From contig OZ026525.1 of assembly GCA_964019695.1 (NCBI GenBank), forward strand, positions 86,814,779 to 86,878,778: DNA of 64,000 bases, written 5' to 3'. Source of the DNA: Loripinus fragilis. Taxonomy: Eukaryota > Mollusca > Bivalvia > Lucinida > Lucinidae. The position numbers and the translations under genes were made by a program. Positions 20,763-32,887 of the stretch are shown piece after piece. Each line of letters opens with the position of its first letter. Within the stretch, counting starts at the first letter, position 1. The notes below the pieces were generated by a model. It was not told the DNA's origin, ran no database searches, and saw nothing but the letters and a program-made list of their open reading frames with translations.

Positions 20763-22890
20763 TGTAGCCTTGGCCCTTTGCCTGGCAATATACGACTCCG
20801 ATCTGGTGATAGACACTCAACAATAGTGCCGTCTTGGCCCTTTGCCTGGCAATATACGACTCCGATCTGGTGATAGACACTCAACAATAGTGCCGTCTTG
20901 GCCCTTTGCCTGGCAATATACGACTCCGATCTGGTGATAGACACTCAACAATAGTGCCGCCTTGGCCCTTAGCCTGGCAATATACTACTTCTATCTGGTG
21001 ATAGACACTCAACAATAGTGCCGCCTTAGCCTGGCAATATACGACTCCGATCTGGTGATAGACACTCAACAATAGTGCCGCCTTGGCCCTTAGCCTGGCA
21101 ATATACGACTCCGATCTGGTGATAGACACTCAACAATAGTGCCGCCTTGGCCCTTAGCCTGGCAATATACGACTCCGATCTGGTGATAGACACTCAACAA
21201 TAGTGCCGTCTTGGCCCTTAGCCTGGCAAACTAGGACTCAGATCTGGTGATAGACACTCAACAATAGTGCCCCCTTGGCCCTTATCCTGGCAATATATGA
21301 CTCAGATCTGGTGATAGACACTCAACAATAGTGCCCCCTTGGCCCTTATCCTGGCAATATATGACTCAGATCTGGTGATAGACACTCAACAATAGTGCCG
21401 CCTTAGCCTGGCAATATACGACTCCGATCTGGTGATAGACACTCAACAATAGTGCCGCCTTGGCCCTTAGCCTGGCAATATACGACTCCGATCTGGTGAT
21501 AGACACTCAACAATAGTGCCGTCTTGGCCCTTAGCCTGGCAAACTAGGACTCAGATCTGGTGATAGACACTCAACAATAGTGCCCCCTTGGCCCTTATCC
21601 TGGCAATATATGACTCAGATCTGGTGATAGACACTCAACAATAGTGCCCCCTTGGCCCTTATCCTGGCAATATATGACTCTGATCTGGTGATAGACACTC
21701 AACAATAGTGCCCCCTTGGCCCTTATCCTGGCAATATATGACTCAGATCCGGTGATAGACACTCAACAATAGTGCCCCCTTGGCCCTTATCCTAGCAATA
21801 TATGACTCAGATCTGGTGATAGACACTCAACAATAGTGCCCCCTTGGCCCTTATCCTGGCAATATATGACTCTGATCTGGTGATAGACACTCAACAATAG
21901 TGCCGCCTTAGCCTGGCAATATACGACTCCGATCTGGTGATAGACACTCAACATTAGTGCCGCCTTGGCCCTTAGCCTGGCAATATACGACTCCGATCTG
22001 GTGATAGACACTCAACAATAGTGCCGCCTTGGCCCTTAGCCTGGCAATATACGACTCCGATCTGGTGATAGACACTCAACAATAGTGCCGTCTTGGCCCT
22101 TAGCCTGGCAAACTAGGACTCAGATCTGGTGATAGACACTCAACAATAGTGCCCCCTTGGCCCTTATCCTGGCAATATATGACTCAGATCTGGTGATAGA
22201 CACTCAACAATAGTGCCCCCTTGGCCCTTATCCTGGCAATATATGACTCAGATCTGGTGATAGACACTCAACAATAGTGCCGCCTTAGCCTGGCAATATA
22301 CGACTCCGATCTGGTGATAGACACTCAACAATAGTGCCGCCTTGGCCCTTAGCCTGGCAATATACGACTCCGATCTGGTGATAGACACTCAACAATAGTG
22401 CCGTCTTGGCCCTTAGCCTGGCAAACTAGGACTCAGATCAGGTGATAGACACTCAACAATAGTGCCCCCTTGGCCCTTATCCTGGCAATATATGACTCAG
22501 ATCTGGTGATAGACACTCAACAATAGTGCCCCCTTGGCCCTTATCCTGGCAATATATGACTCTGATCTGGTGATAGACACTCAACAATAGTGCCCCCTTG
22601 GCCCTTATCCTGGCAATATATGACTCAGATCCGGTGATAGACACTCAACAATAGTGCCCCCTTGGCCCTTATCCTAGCAATATATGACTCAGATCTGGTG
22701 ATAGACACTCAACAATAGTGCCCCCTTGGCCCTTATCCTGGCAATATATGACTCTGATCTGGTGATAGACACTCAACAATAGCACCGTCTTAGTTGTTAT
22801 CCTGTCAATATGATGACGACTCTGATCTGGTGATAGACACTCAACAATAGTGCCGTATTCACCCCCTTATCCTGGCAATATAGTTTTGTC
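20741..22890 (+). repeat. Minisatellite built from the INO80E C-terminal codons, stop and 3' UTR start
   Basis: About 34 tandem units carry GATCTGGTGATAGACACTCA then ACAATAG, i.e. the codons for DLVIDTQQ and the stop. Units are 64 bp; four are 57 bp through a 7-bp deletion. Three sequence classes are visible: GCCGCC...ATATACGACTCC, GCCGTC...CTAGGACTCAG and GCCCCC...ATATATGACTC. They form a higher-order repeat: a 14-unit block starting near 21017 is repeated in the same order near 21899 (882 bp later). The array lies wholly downstream of the true stop, so it is 3' UTR if the mRNA runs to the AATAAA at 23018. Confidence 0.95.
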
Positions 22891-22899
22891 CTTATAATG

Positions 22900-23240
22900 G
22901 CTCCTTCAAGTTCTTATACGTCATCAGCAGCATATATTGAAATACACACCAGCCTACCTTTCTCATGGAAGCAAGCATTTTGGATCCTGATCAGACTACT
23001 CATAAGGGGCATTCTGCAATAAAGGCTACAAAAGTACATCACCAGATGTCCAAGTAGATATTTGTTTTGAATGACCATGGGTTTAGCCATAATACTAAAA
23101 TATTTACGCACAATAATGGGGATTATGCTTAAAGGAATTATTTGCTCCTGTATGGAGCCAAATCTTTCCTTTAAGAGCAGTCCCTCATAGTATGGGAAAA
23201 TAATTTCTCCACATGGGGTGATCTCCCTTGAATGTGTACA
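22900..23240. other. Region after the INO80E array; only a polyA-signal candidate
   Basis: Non-repetitive; AATAAA at 23018. Short palindrome GAATTATTTGCTCC / GGAAAATAATTTCTCC near 23135-23210. Confidence 0.5.
23018..23023 (+). promoter_or_regulatory. Candidate INO80E polyadenylation signal
   Basis: This is the first AATAAA I see after the stop; the units of the tandem array contain none. If used, the 3' UTR would be about 2.25 kb, nearly all minisatellite. No transcript evidence is available. Confidence 0.35.
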
Positions 23241-23516
23241 TTTTTAACTCTTTACCTCCTAGTGGCAAACCTCCTTTGCAAACAGATTGGACACAGATTG
23301 GGCCTGACAAATCCTCAGGCCTGACCTTGATCCAATCTGATACTCAGATGGTATTCCTGAAAGAATTTTTGAAAAAGTTGATCAGCAGAGAACAAAAACA
23401 TTTCCCAGGGGGGCAAAGAGTTACAATGCACATGCATACTGTGTGTAAAGGTTTAGATGTCTGAGTATTCTACCAGAGTAATTGTGGGGAGGTTTTCTTC
23501 AAATTTTCAAAATATA

Positions 23517-24253
23517 CAGTCAGACATAAGTTAAGCATCGCCCCAATAGTTTCCTAGAAAACGAAGGAAGCTTTCAAGTCATGAAAATTTTTTTGGTTTA
23601 TTTATTAAAATAGATAAAGTGGTGACAATTTACAGCAAAATTCGATTCATTTATCACAAAGGTAAACAACCAGGCATGGTAAATGCACACTTACCCTAAA
23701 AATGTCCATATTCTCTAGCCCATTATGATATTTTCAAAGCGCTTAGACATGTAAATTGTTAGCGACACATTGTTACAATATCAAAGACAAATTCTGTCTG
23801 AAAATTACAGATTCATATCTCTAAAAGAATAAAAGTTATGGATGTGTAAAGAATGGCTTGTTATATAAAGATAATGCAAAAATTATAAACATGCGATTAA
23901 CTTTCACTATGACCCTCTGTAACTGACATTAAACCTGGATTTCGACAGAATCAGTTTGACACTATTTTTAAAAAATGAGTCTAGAATATTTCTGCATTTA
24001 TTTGAATTCAAAGTAAGCATTTTGGGTTAAGCTCTGACACTTTTTAAGGGTACACCCCCAAAATAGGGGTCTGTGTATACAGGACACCGTAGAAACTCAG
24101 CAAAATGACCAAATGGCATTCTGATATGTTCAGCAGACCACAGGAAGACAAGGGTAACATAATATTACAAACTGGTTGTTCTTCTGAAGAAATTTGTACG
24201 CGAAAAACGTCTCTGAAATAATGTTCGGGTGATGCTTAACTTTTGTCTGAGTG
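23517..24253. mobile_element. Tc1-like non-autonomous element, 737 bp
   Basis: Ends CAGTCAGACATAAGTTAAGC and GCTTAACTTTTGTCTGAGTG, each next to TA. No ORF of useful length inside, so it depends on a transposase elsewhere. Confidence 0.8.
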
Positions 24254-24284
24254 TATAGATATGTGCAGCAGGCCTCCAGATAAG

Positions 24285-24435
24285 AGTATTTGAAAACTAT
24301 TTTTCTTATATTTCAACCAAAACATATATGTTGTGGGTACTCAAAAGAACCGTCTCAATGAGACGGTTCTTTTGAGCACCCAAAGCACTTGTTAAAACCT
24401 ATGGATAAGAAAATAGTCGTAATTTTACGCTAAAA
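24285..24435. mobile_element. Palindromic MITE, AAAAGAACCGTCTC family
   Basis: Perfect core hairpin. An inverted, partly deleted partner lies at 24790-24915, with a SINE between them. Confidence 0.75.
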
Positions 24436-24516
24436 ATGTTGCTATCAGGACTTCTGGTACAGACACTGGACAGGAGGCATAGGAGAAACAAGAGGAATAT
24501 CACCATCTTACTGTTG

Positions 24517-24712
24517 ATTTGTTTGATTTTATTCTTAAAGTCCCATCAACAATCTTTCAGTTAAACAGGGACGGGTCTTCCTGGGTTGAGCCAGTACTTA
24601 GCTAGGATAAATGTGTCTTGCTCAAGGATCACAACGCAGTGACGCCGGTGAGACCCGTACCCTTGGCCTCTCGGTCTCAAGTCAAGCTCTCTACCCCTGA
24701 GCCACTGCGCTC
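24517..24712 (-). mobile_element. tRNA-derived SINE, family 1, inverted, with 15-bp target-site duplication
   Basis: CATCTTACTGTTGA on both sides. It splits the interval between two inverted palindromic MITEs. Confidence 0.85.
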
Positions 24713-24789
24713 CCATCTTACTGTTGAAAAGAAAAACAAAGTTTATTTCCAGAGATGACTTTTGAGTAGCAATAGGTCCAGATAAAGAA

Positions 24790-24915
24790 AAAATATAGCG
24801 TTAAATTGTCAATATTTTCTCATCCATCAGTTTTAACATTTGTTTTGGGTTCTCTTTTGGTTACCCACAACATATGTTGAATTGAGAAATAAGAAAAATA
24901 ATTTCAATTATGCAC
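24790..24915. mobile_element. Palindromic MITE, same family, inverted, core partly deleted
   Basis: TTTGTTTTGGGTTCTCTTTT and CCCACAACATATGTTGAATT match the outer arms. Confidence 0.65.
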
Positions 24916-25752
24916 TCCTATCTAGAGGTTTGGAGTTCTGAGTGTGGCCGGTGACTTCCAAATGAGAAATTTATTGTTATTAAATTTCTTATTTCGTCAC
25001 ATATTTTTGTCTTTTTCTGCCTTTTATGGGCACATTTCATGTATTCATTGTCAAATGTTATGTGATTTGCAAATTAATTTGAGTTGAGTTGAGTTGGTAG
25101 CAAAACATTGATTGTGGTGGATAATGGCAATATCAAGATGTTTGCCAAAAATTCATTGACTGCCATTTCAATGAGTGCCCACAACAGATGTAAATAAAAT
25201 TAGATGACAACTATCTTGCGTTTCGCCAAACACACAAACTTGACAAAGTTAATGTGCGGCGTGATTCTGTATTGTGCATTGACGGTAATCAAACAATAAG
25301 AGAATTATTATGGATGTTTTATGGCGGCAATGAGGTATTACTGAAGACAACGCGAGATTAACTATTTGCCAACTAGTGTCGTCTGCTGATGATCTTTGCA
25401 AACAATTTGAACCCAGATCAGGCTCGACAAAACATCTGGCCTGATCTGGATCCAAGCTGTTTGAAACTCTTATGCTATTCCTGAAAGAATTTTTTGAAAA
25501 AGTTGATTTTGAAAAAAAAAATCAGCAGAAGACAAAAAAGCATGAAAAATTAGGCAAGTAAATGGAAAATGAGAAACCCCAGAGGCGAGTTCAACAATGC
25601 GAGTCAGTATGATCATTACATTGTTGAATGGTAGCGAGCGCTCGCTCAATAAAAAGTGGCTGCGCCCAGTAACAAACAAATCAAATCCCCCATTGGATGG
25701 AAATCAAAGCGATTCACCTTCCTACCTTTAGTTTAAATTGTTCCATTTCATA

Positions 25753-26341
25753 TACTGACGGACTTTAAAAACGCAACACTTGGATAACAGCTTTAATTTA
25801 TGCCTCGGAAAAGAAGGCAGAACAACAATTTTGATTGTATGTTAAAGAGCATTCATTTGTAAGTTAAAACATGGAAAACATGTCCAACTTAAATGAACTT
25901 AATGCATTAAAATGTAAACTTTTTGAGATGGGTGTAAACTGTTTCATGTGACCAAATGTTATGAATGAAACAATCCCTACTTTTTTAAATAAAGAAACAC
26001 AGGACGCATCAAATTTGTATCATGGACTTTGTTAGTCATCTAGGAATCACTCTCATATTGATTGGCTGGTCTGCGATACAGCTTATTTGCGTATATGATG
26101 TTTATCTGGGTGTACCCTTTCATTCAATAGCTTAAAATCTCCTCTACTTAAGAAATGTTTAAATGGCTAAATTCATACAGAGCAAATAACGTTGTCCAGT
26201 TTAGTTGTACATTTAAAATTTAACTGTTTGCTGAAGAAGCTAACTCCTGATGACATTATATAAGCAAAGGAAGTTTACATTCAACAGTCTTTTGGAAGAT
26301 ATAAGGGAAAGTTAGTGTTGCGTAATTAAAGTCTGTCAGTA
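25753..26341. mobile_element. Second Tc1-like non-autonomous element, 589 bp
   Basis: Ends TACTGACGGACTTTAAAAAC and TTAATTAAAGTCTGTCAGTA-like complement (TAATTAAAGTCTGTCAGTA), with TA on both sides. About 30 terminal bases match with few differences. The interior is AT-rich and non-coding. Confidence 0.75.
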
Positions 26342-26490
26342 TATATCCACACAAAGAAATATACATCGTCATTCCGAAAATCGAATCTGAAAATATTGCG
26401 TGCATAGTCTCTCACGAAAACCTATTATTGTTTTGGTAGCCATCTTGGATTTTGTCTTCTTTTTGAATGGCCGCTTAATGATAGGTGGAA

Positions 26491-26690
26491 CTTAACTCTT
26501 TGCATGCTGGGTATTTTTTCAAGAATTCTTGTCTGCTGACTTTTTCAATATTTCAGAAACATTATCAAGTGTCAAACAGTTTGGATCCAGATCAGGACCT
26601 ACATTCTGTGTCTTTCCTGATCTGGGTCCAAACTGTTTGCAACGGTTTATCAACAGACGACAAAAGTCGTGGCTAGCAAAAAAAGTTTGA
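26491..26690. mobile_element. Palindromic MITE, CTCTTTGC family, well preserved
   Basis: TTAACTCTTTGCATGCTGGG, CTTGTCTGCTGA, GTTTGGATCCAGATCAGG, GATCTGGGTCCAAACTGT and CAACAGACGACAAAAG in order. Confidence 0.75.
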
Positions 26691-26962
26691 GTAGTTGTAG
26701 ATATCTAGTTCATAGACAAAATAAATATTACAAAATAATAAGAACCTTTGTATGTTTATTTTTAATATCCTACCAACAGCTAAGGTCATATGGGGCCATG
26801 GCTTAGTCTCATCCGACAGACTAGAGAAGCCGGGGATGGAACCTGGAGCCCCTACACCATAGGGGTCCTCAGGATCTTTGTATATGTGCCATGTAATATT
26901 ATATTGGTTCTTTTTGTCATCTTTCATTAACTCTGCATACTGAATAATTTTGTATGCTTTTT

Positions 26963-29335
26963 AGCTCACCTGTCACTACACTTTAGCTCACCTGTCATGT
27001 AGTGACAAGGTGAGCGTTTGTGATTGGACTTCGTCCGTCCATCTGTTAACATTCACTTAAATGAGGACTTCTCCTAAACCCCTAGTCCAATTTTGAAATA
27101 ATTTCACACAAATGATCCTTGGGTGGCCCTCTACCAAAATTGTTTAAATGGTTCTGGTTCATTGCAAATTTAGGTCAAGGCTAAAAATATTTTGTTTGTT
27201 TTGATTCTTTACGTCCCATCAACAACCTCTCAAGTTAACAGGGACAGGTCTTCCTGGGTTGAACCAGTACTAAGCTAGGATAAATGTGTCTTGCTCAAGG
27301 CCCACAATCCAGTGATGCCGGCAAGGCTCGAACCCGCGGCCTCTCGGTCTCGAGTCAAGTACTCTACCACTGAGCCACTGCGCTCCCTCAAGGCTAAAAA
27401 TATATTTTCGAGATGAAAACTTTAAAAATCTTCTTGTCTGAAACCAGAAGACCTAGAGCCTTGATATTTGGCATGGAGCATCACCTCATGGACCTCCACC
27501 ACATTTATTAAAATTATACTCCTGGGGCCAATAAGGCCCCCCTCTGGGGTCACATGTTTTACATAGGCTTATATAGTGAAAACATGAAACAATCTTGCTT
27601 GAAACCACAATATCTAGTCTTGGTATTTGGTATGTAGCATCATCTAGAGGACCTCTACCAAGTTTGTTCAAATTATACACCTGGGGCCAAAAAAAGGGTC
27701 CGCCCCTAGGGGTCACAGGTTTAACATAGGCTTATGTAGGGAAAACATGAATGAAAAAATCTTCTTGTCTGAAACCACAAGGCCTAGAACCTTGATATAT
27801 GGTATGTAGGATCACCAAGGTGGCCAATCACATGGTCAGCCTGATTAGGTAGACGGACTTTACGAACCAGAAATCGGACATCACAGGTAAGGAAAATCGT
27901 TCATTACTTTCGTTATACTAAGTTGAATTTCATGCGGTAAAGTGCAACCCCCCCCCCCCCCCCCTCATATTTTTCTTCACAAAACTGTGTTAAAGTTTCT
28001 CCTGGGTTCACTGCAGTTTTCCAGATTACTTCGACAAACTTTAGTGTGTACCCAATCACGGAGAATTTTCAGTTTTTTCTTCAGTTGATCGAGGTAATCT
28101 GGGAAACTACAGCTAACTGAGGAGAAACTTTGAGAGTCTTGTACAAAAAATATGAGGGTTTTTTTGCACTTTACGGTATGAAATTTGACTTAGTATTACG
28201 AAAGTTATGAATGATTTGACTGGTTCAGGAAATCCGTGAACCCAATCGTGTTGGCCACGTGATTGGCCACCTTGATCACCTCATGGACCTCTACCACATT
28301 TGTTCAAGTTTGCCCCTTGGGCCAAAAATGGCCTCACCCCAGGGGTCACATGGTTTAGGCTAAAAAGGAAAACATAAAAAACTTCTTGTCTGACATATTT
28401 GGTATGTAGCATCATTTAGCAGACCTCTACTAAGTTTCTTCAAATTATATGTCTGGGGCCAAAAATGGCCCTGCCCCGGGGGTCGCATACTTTACCTAGG
28501 CTTATATATATAGGGAAAACATGATTCATTCTTGTCTGAAACCACAAGGCCTCGATATTTGGTATGTAGCATCATCTAGTGGAACTCTATCAAGTTTTTA
28601 AAAATTATAACACTTAGTCCAAAATAGGCCCACCCCAGGGGGTCACATGATTAACATAGGCTTACATATAATATAGGGAAAACATGAAAAAGCTTTTTGT
28701 CTGAAACCACTAGGCCTAGAATCTTGATATTTGGTATGTAGCATCACCTTGTGGACCTCTACCAAGTTTGTTCACATTAGGCCCCTGCAGGCATCACATA
28801 GGCTAATATAAAATCAACTTTTTCAGAATATTGTCATGTTGCAGAGAATGAAGCTTACAATAAAATTTTAGCAAATATTTTGCTCTTACACTTACCCTTG
28901 ACCCCTGGAGTGGGGTCAAAAGGTTAATTTGTTTTCTTTTCTGAAAGCAGTCATGTTGCATAATCAAATTAATTAGAAATGAAGCATATAACACCATGCA
29001 TGCAAATATCTGCCCTTTTACACACCATTGACTCCTGTATGGGGACAAAAGGTAAAAACATTTTTTTTCTGAAGAAGGTTATGGTGCATATCACATTATG
29101 CAATTAAAATGTTAGACATTATGCTTACCCCAGGCCTTTTGGGTTGGGTAAAAATGTCAGACATTGAACTTGTGCAGATAAGTATAATTTGATTCAGCTC
29201 AGTGACATGATAGGCTTTGGTTATGATCGGAGTGATACCCAAGATGGACTTAAGTGTTGGAAAATGGGATTTATATTTTGTGGCCCCTGACAAGGATTCA
29301 GATGAGCAATCCAGGGCCAATGGGCCCTCTAGTTT
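26963..29335. mobile_element. Long interspersed element, AGCTCACC...GGGCCCTCTAGT type, carrying a SINE
   Basis: It starts TTTAGCTCACCTGTCA with a short hairpin and CGTCCGTCC, ends CCAATGGGCCCTCTAGTTT. Degenerate ~190-bp units repeat CTTGTCTGAAACCACAAGGC, TTGGTATGTAGCATCA and GGGGTCACATG. A SINE sits at 27188-27387. Non-coding. Confidence 0.65.
27188..27387 (-). mobile_element. tRNA-derived SINE, family 1, inverted, with 16-bp target-site duplication
   Basis: TCAAGGCTAAAAATAT flanks both sides, proving insertion into the older element 26963-29335. Confidence 0.9.
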
Positions 29336-29458
29336 ACCTTTGTGTGTGTTTGTTTTTAACATCCAACAGCTAAAGTTACATGGAGACCATGCCATAGTTT
29401 AGTCTCACTACAGACTGGTGAAGCAGGGTATGAAACCGGTGTTGCTGTTTATAGTTAT

Positions 29459-29567
29459 GGGGAGGTATATCGTCGGATATACGTTCGGAAATCACGTATT
29501 ACGGCTCCCCTTGCGTGTCGCAGTAAAACTAAATTTCCAACCGTATATACAACGATATACCTCCCTA
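29459..29567. mobile_element. Short MITE with GGGAGGTATATCG ends
   Basis: GGGGAGGTATATCG and CGATATACCTCCC bound 109 bp with GCGTGTCGCAG in the middle. No clear target-site duplication. Confidence 0.6.
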
Positions 29568-29919
29568 AATGAAAATTTTGAATACAGTTATCCCCTAAAT
29601 GACCAGTCATGTAAAAACTAGTTGATAAGCATTTTAATTTATTAAACAATAGCACAAATCATTTAACATTTGATTTAATAACAATATTTTAGTGAACCAC
29701 TGAAGCACCGTTCAAACTATCATTTTTCCTAATTTTAATCCTTATACTGTTTTGGAAACAGTGAAGTGAGAGTAGATCCAGATCAGCTGGCTTGAGAAGC
29801 CAACTGATCTGGATTCACACTTGTTTCCACTCTGCTTGTCATTGCAATGCTAAAAACATGAATCCCGAAAGTTAATTCGATAAAAATAAGGGAGGAGTGT
29901 AGTACTTAGAGAAAACTAG

Positions 29920-30245
29920 GCGAGTGTCATTTGATATCAAGTTTACCTGGCAAGGCTTTGAGAATGCTTGTTGAAATTGCAAGGCTTGTCGAGCGATTCA
30001 ACATGTGTTCTCAAAGCCGAGCCTGGTAAACTTGATATCAAAAGACCCAAATCTAGTATTCTATTTATCAGCTTACCAAATTGATTCACTCTTCAAACCA
30101 ATTTGCCAATATAACGTAATGGTTGATTTTTTGTGTGGATTCAGCGTTATTGGCGACGTCATTCAAAAAGTGCAACGTCATCATGACCTGATAAAGGCAC
30201 TTTTATCAGGCAATGTGCAATGTTGCAGTTAATATGAATGGTAAC
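29920..30245. mobile_element. Palindromic repeat, GTTTACCTGGCAAGGC family
   Basis: TTGATATCAAGTTTACCTGG and CCTGGTAAACTTGATATCAA pair across GAGCGATTCAACATG; the right part continues GATTCACTCTTCAAACCAAT to GACCTGATAAAGGCAC. A second copy is at 50630-50965. Confidence 0.75.
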
Positions 30246-30365
30246 TGATAAATATATCAGGGTTAAGATAAATTAGGCTTGACAGTTCAAATTTTCTCAC
30301 CATGAAACATCCAGCACTTTCTCATTGTAAAAGATAGTTTTGCTCAAAATCATGTCTGCTGCAAA

Positions 30366-30948
30366 GGGGTACGTGCATTAAGAGGCTATTTTGGCCCCCC
30401 TATGAGGTCAAAAACTAAAAGTTGCTCTTCACAAGTTTCTTCTTATTAGTTTATTAGAACAATAGCCAAAGTGTAAAGTTCTGGTATTGATTTGACTTTT
30501 ACGGTTGCTATGGTAACAAAAATGGCCGCCAAAATAGGCTGAAAAATGGAAAATGACCATTTTGGAGCAAATTTAAGATATGTAACAGAGGAATTAATAT
30601 AGAGCACAAGCAAATACCAAAAAAATATTTTAACAGATGATAAGAATTATCACAGTACACAACATATTAAAAGGTTTTTATGGTATTTGCTTGTGCTGAT
30701 ATCTAATTCTTAAAAAATCGGTCTCCAAAAGCCTCAAATTTGGCCTAAAATGGCAATTTCTCTATTTTAAGCCTATTTTGCCGGCCATTTTGGTTACCAT
30801 AGCAACCAGTAAAAGTAAAATAAATGCCAGAATTTTACACTTGGGCTATTCTTCAAATAAACCAATAAGATGAAATTGGTGAAAGGCAACTTTCAGTTTT
30901 TGGCTCTAGAGGGGGCCAAAATAGCCCCTTAATGCACGTACCCCTTAG
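30366..30948. mobile_element. Foldback element with ~190-bp arms
   Basis: Ends AAGGGGTACGTGCATTAAGA / TTAATGCACGTACCCCTT. The arms share GGCTATTTTGGCCCCC, ACACTTGGGCTATT-type and GTTGCTATGGTAACAAAAAT motifs. About 585 bp, non-coding. Confidence 0.8.
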
Positions 30949-31154
30949 AAGGGGTGGCACTTTTAGAGGTTGCTTTGAAATGAAATGTCACATCATGAGA
31001 AATCTGTCAACCCAGTCTGATCAGGGGCCAATTTTACCAACAGCCATACCCTGTGGTTTCATTTTTTTACTTATTCTAACACTGAATTTAAATTTTACAA
31101 ATTCATATGACAAAACATGTTTCCTTGGTTTAGATAAGCAAACTTTCTGGCCAT

Positions 31155-31285
31155 AAAATTGCATTTTTTCTTATAGATGTGTTTTGTGTGTTCAAAAGAA
31201 CCATTTTATTAAAATGGTTCTTTTGATTATGCACACATCATGTTTTGGTTGAGAAATAAGAAAATAAATTTTCAATTATGCTTAT
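31155..31285. mobile_element. Palindromic MITE, related AAAAGAACCATTTT variant
   Basis: CAAAAGAACCATTTTATTAA with AAATGGTTCTTTTGATTATG forms the hairpin; outer arms follow the family. A further degraded copy is at 1790-2010. Confidence 0.7.
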
Positions 31286-31839
31286 CTAGAGGCCTGTGTA
31301 TGATGAAACTGATCCCGAAACCATTAATGTGGCTGCTTTGTGTTATAGTTATACATGGTAACTAAATATAGTGGCTTTAGCTACTTGTAGCCAAGCAGGC
31401 CCCAAGGTTATAAAATGCACAACTCAACTGAGTATGAAATTACAACAGCTGGTGAAAAATAAAGACTTTTCTTGCTTGAATGAACTGGGACCAGGTCAGC
31501 AAGTCAGGAATGGTGTTTCCACACCCCTTGGGACAGTTTGATACTTGTTATTACTCTTCCAAACAGCTAACCTAGCCTCGCGGTCGTAAAACTTTTCATG
31601 CTCAACTCATTTGAGCATAAAACTTCAACTGCTCACAAAAACTAAAATGCGGCAGACATTTTGCTTTCAAGCTCTCAGATATTGTATTTATCATGCTTAT
31701 AAATGCTTAAATGTCAACAATTGTTACTATTTATGAGCATGGTAAATTTCATGCTCAGTTCGACACTCTAGGCCTAAAGTTAAAATTATCACAAACATCA
31801 ATACTTTTTGCTATTAACTATAAAGAGTAGCTTTTGCTA

Positions 31840-32077
31840 CAGTAAAACCTGTGTAAAGCAGCCACTCTCAAAGACGAAAAATTGGTTTTCAAGACCAATT
31901 ATTGCTTAATGCAGGTCAAAAGTATTGCAGGAGCATTCAGCAATACTTCCGACATTCATTAAGCTACCATTTGTTGTGAGCATTCAGCAATACTTCCGAC
32001 ATTCATTAAGCTACCATTTGTTGTTAAGCTCTTTGTTTTGCCTATTGTTGAGTGGCTGTTTTACACAGGTTTTACTG
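31840..32077. mobile_element. Tigger/pogo-like MITE
   Basis: CAGTAAAACCTGTGTAAAGC and AAAACAGCC-CAGGTTTTACTG complement at the ends, with TA on both sides. A 45-bp internal segment (GAGCATTCAGCAATACTTCC and on) is tandemly duplicated. CAGTARAACC ends with TA sites fit the Tigger group. Confidence 0.8.
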
Positions 32078-32887
32078 TACTCAAATGTTTTCAGCAAATG
32101 CTTCTATTCTTAAAATAACTTTAATACACTGCTAACAATGACATTCAGCTAACAATGCTGTCAACAATTCAGCCTGAATATGAGCCAGTGAATATCACAA
32201 CCCATACCCAGCCAATATTCAGATCAGCCTGTCCTTTCACCCAGCCCAATCAGCCTCTGCTGTAGCCTGTCTGCATGAAGAATACATGAGTTTTAAGCTA
32301 CCTAGTGAATTTTATGAGACTGACCGGGGTGTATTTATGACTAGGCTGATCTGTGTTCGCTGGGTGCACAGAAAACCAAGTTGTATCACCATGGGGTAAC
32401 TAACAGCACTTGGTGCAAATGATAAGAAATATATGCTTTTCCCCGACATTTTACACATATTGATCTTTTGATATTAATTGTCCTTTAGTTACTCATTTCC
32501 ATGCTAAACTAGGATATTTCTGGTTCTGTAAACAGTGTAGATCCAGATCAGCTGTGTAACAGTGTTGCTTAGAACTAAAAACAGTGCAGTCCCTTTATAT
32601 CACACCTCTTTGTAACACAGATTTGGATACAACACAATCATGTTGGAGCTCCCATTTTTGGCAATGAAATTTTACAAAGGAATTATAGGAAAATGACCAT
32701 TCATGGTCATTTTCCTACAAATTCCTTTGTATAATTGTCCCTTTATAGCATGATTCACATACATGCACTGTACATAGTATTAGCTAAAATCTTTTTAATT
32801 GGTTTAAAATTATGGAGGAGTGTTGTACATAAATATCCAGCATGATAAGAGGTATCCAATCACGAGGCAAATAAATTACCTCATGAT

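Noticed and set aside
20695..22011. Several overlapping minus-strand ORFs with MSITRSESYIAR-type repeats
   Set aside because: They are the antisense reading of the INO80E-derived minisatellite; the + strand origin in the terminal exon is clear.
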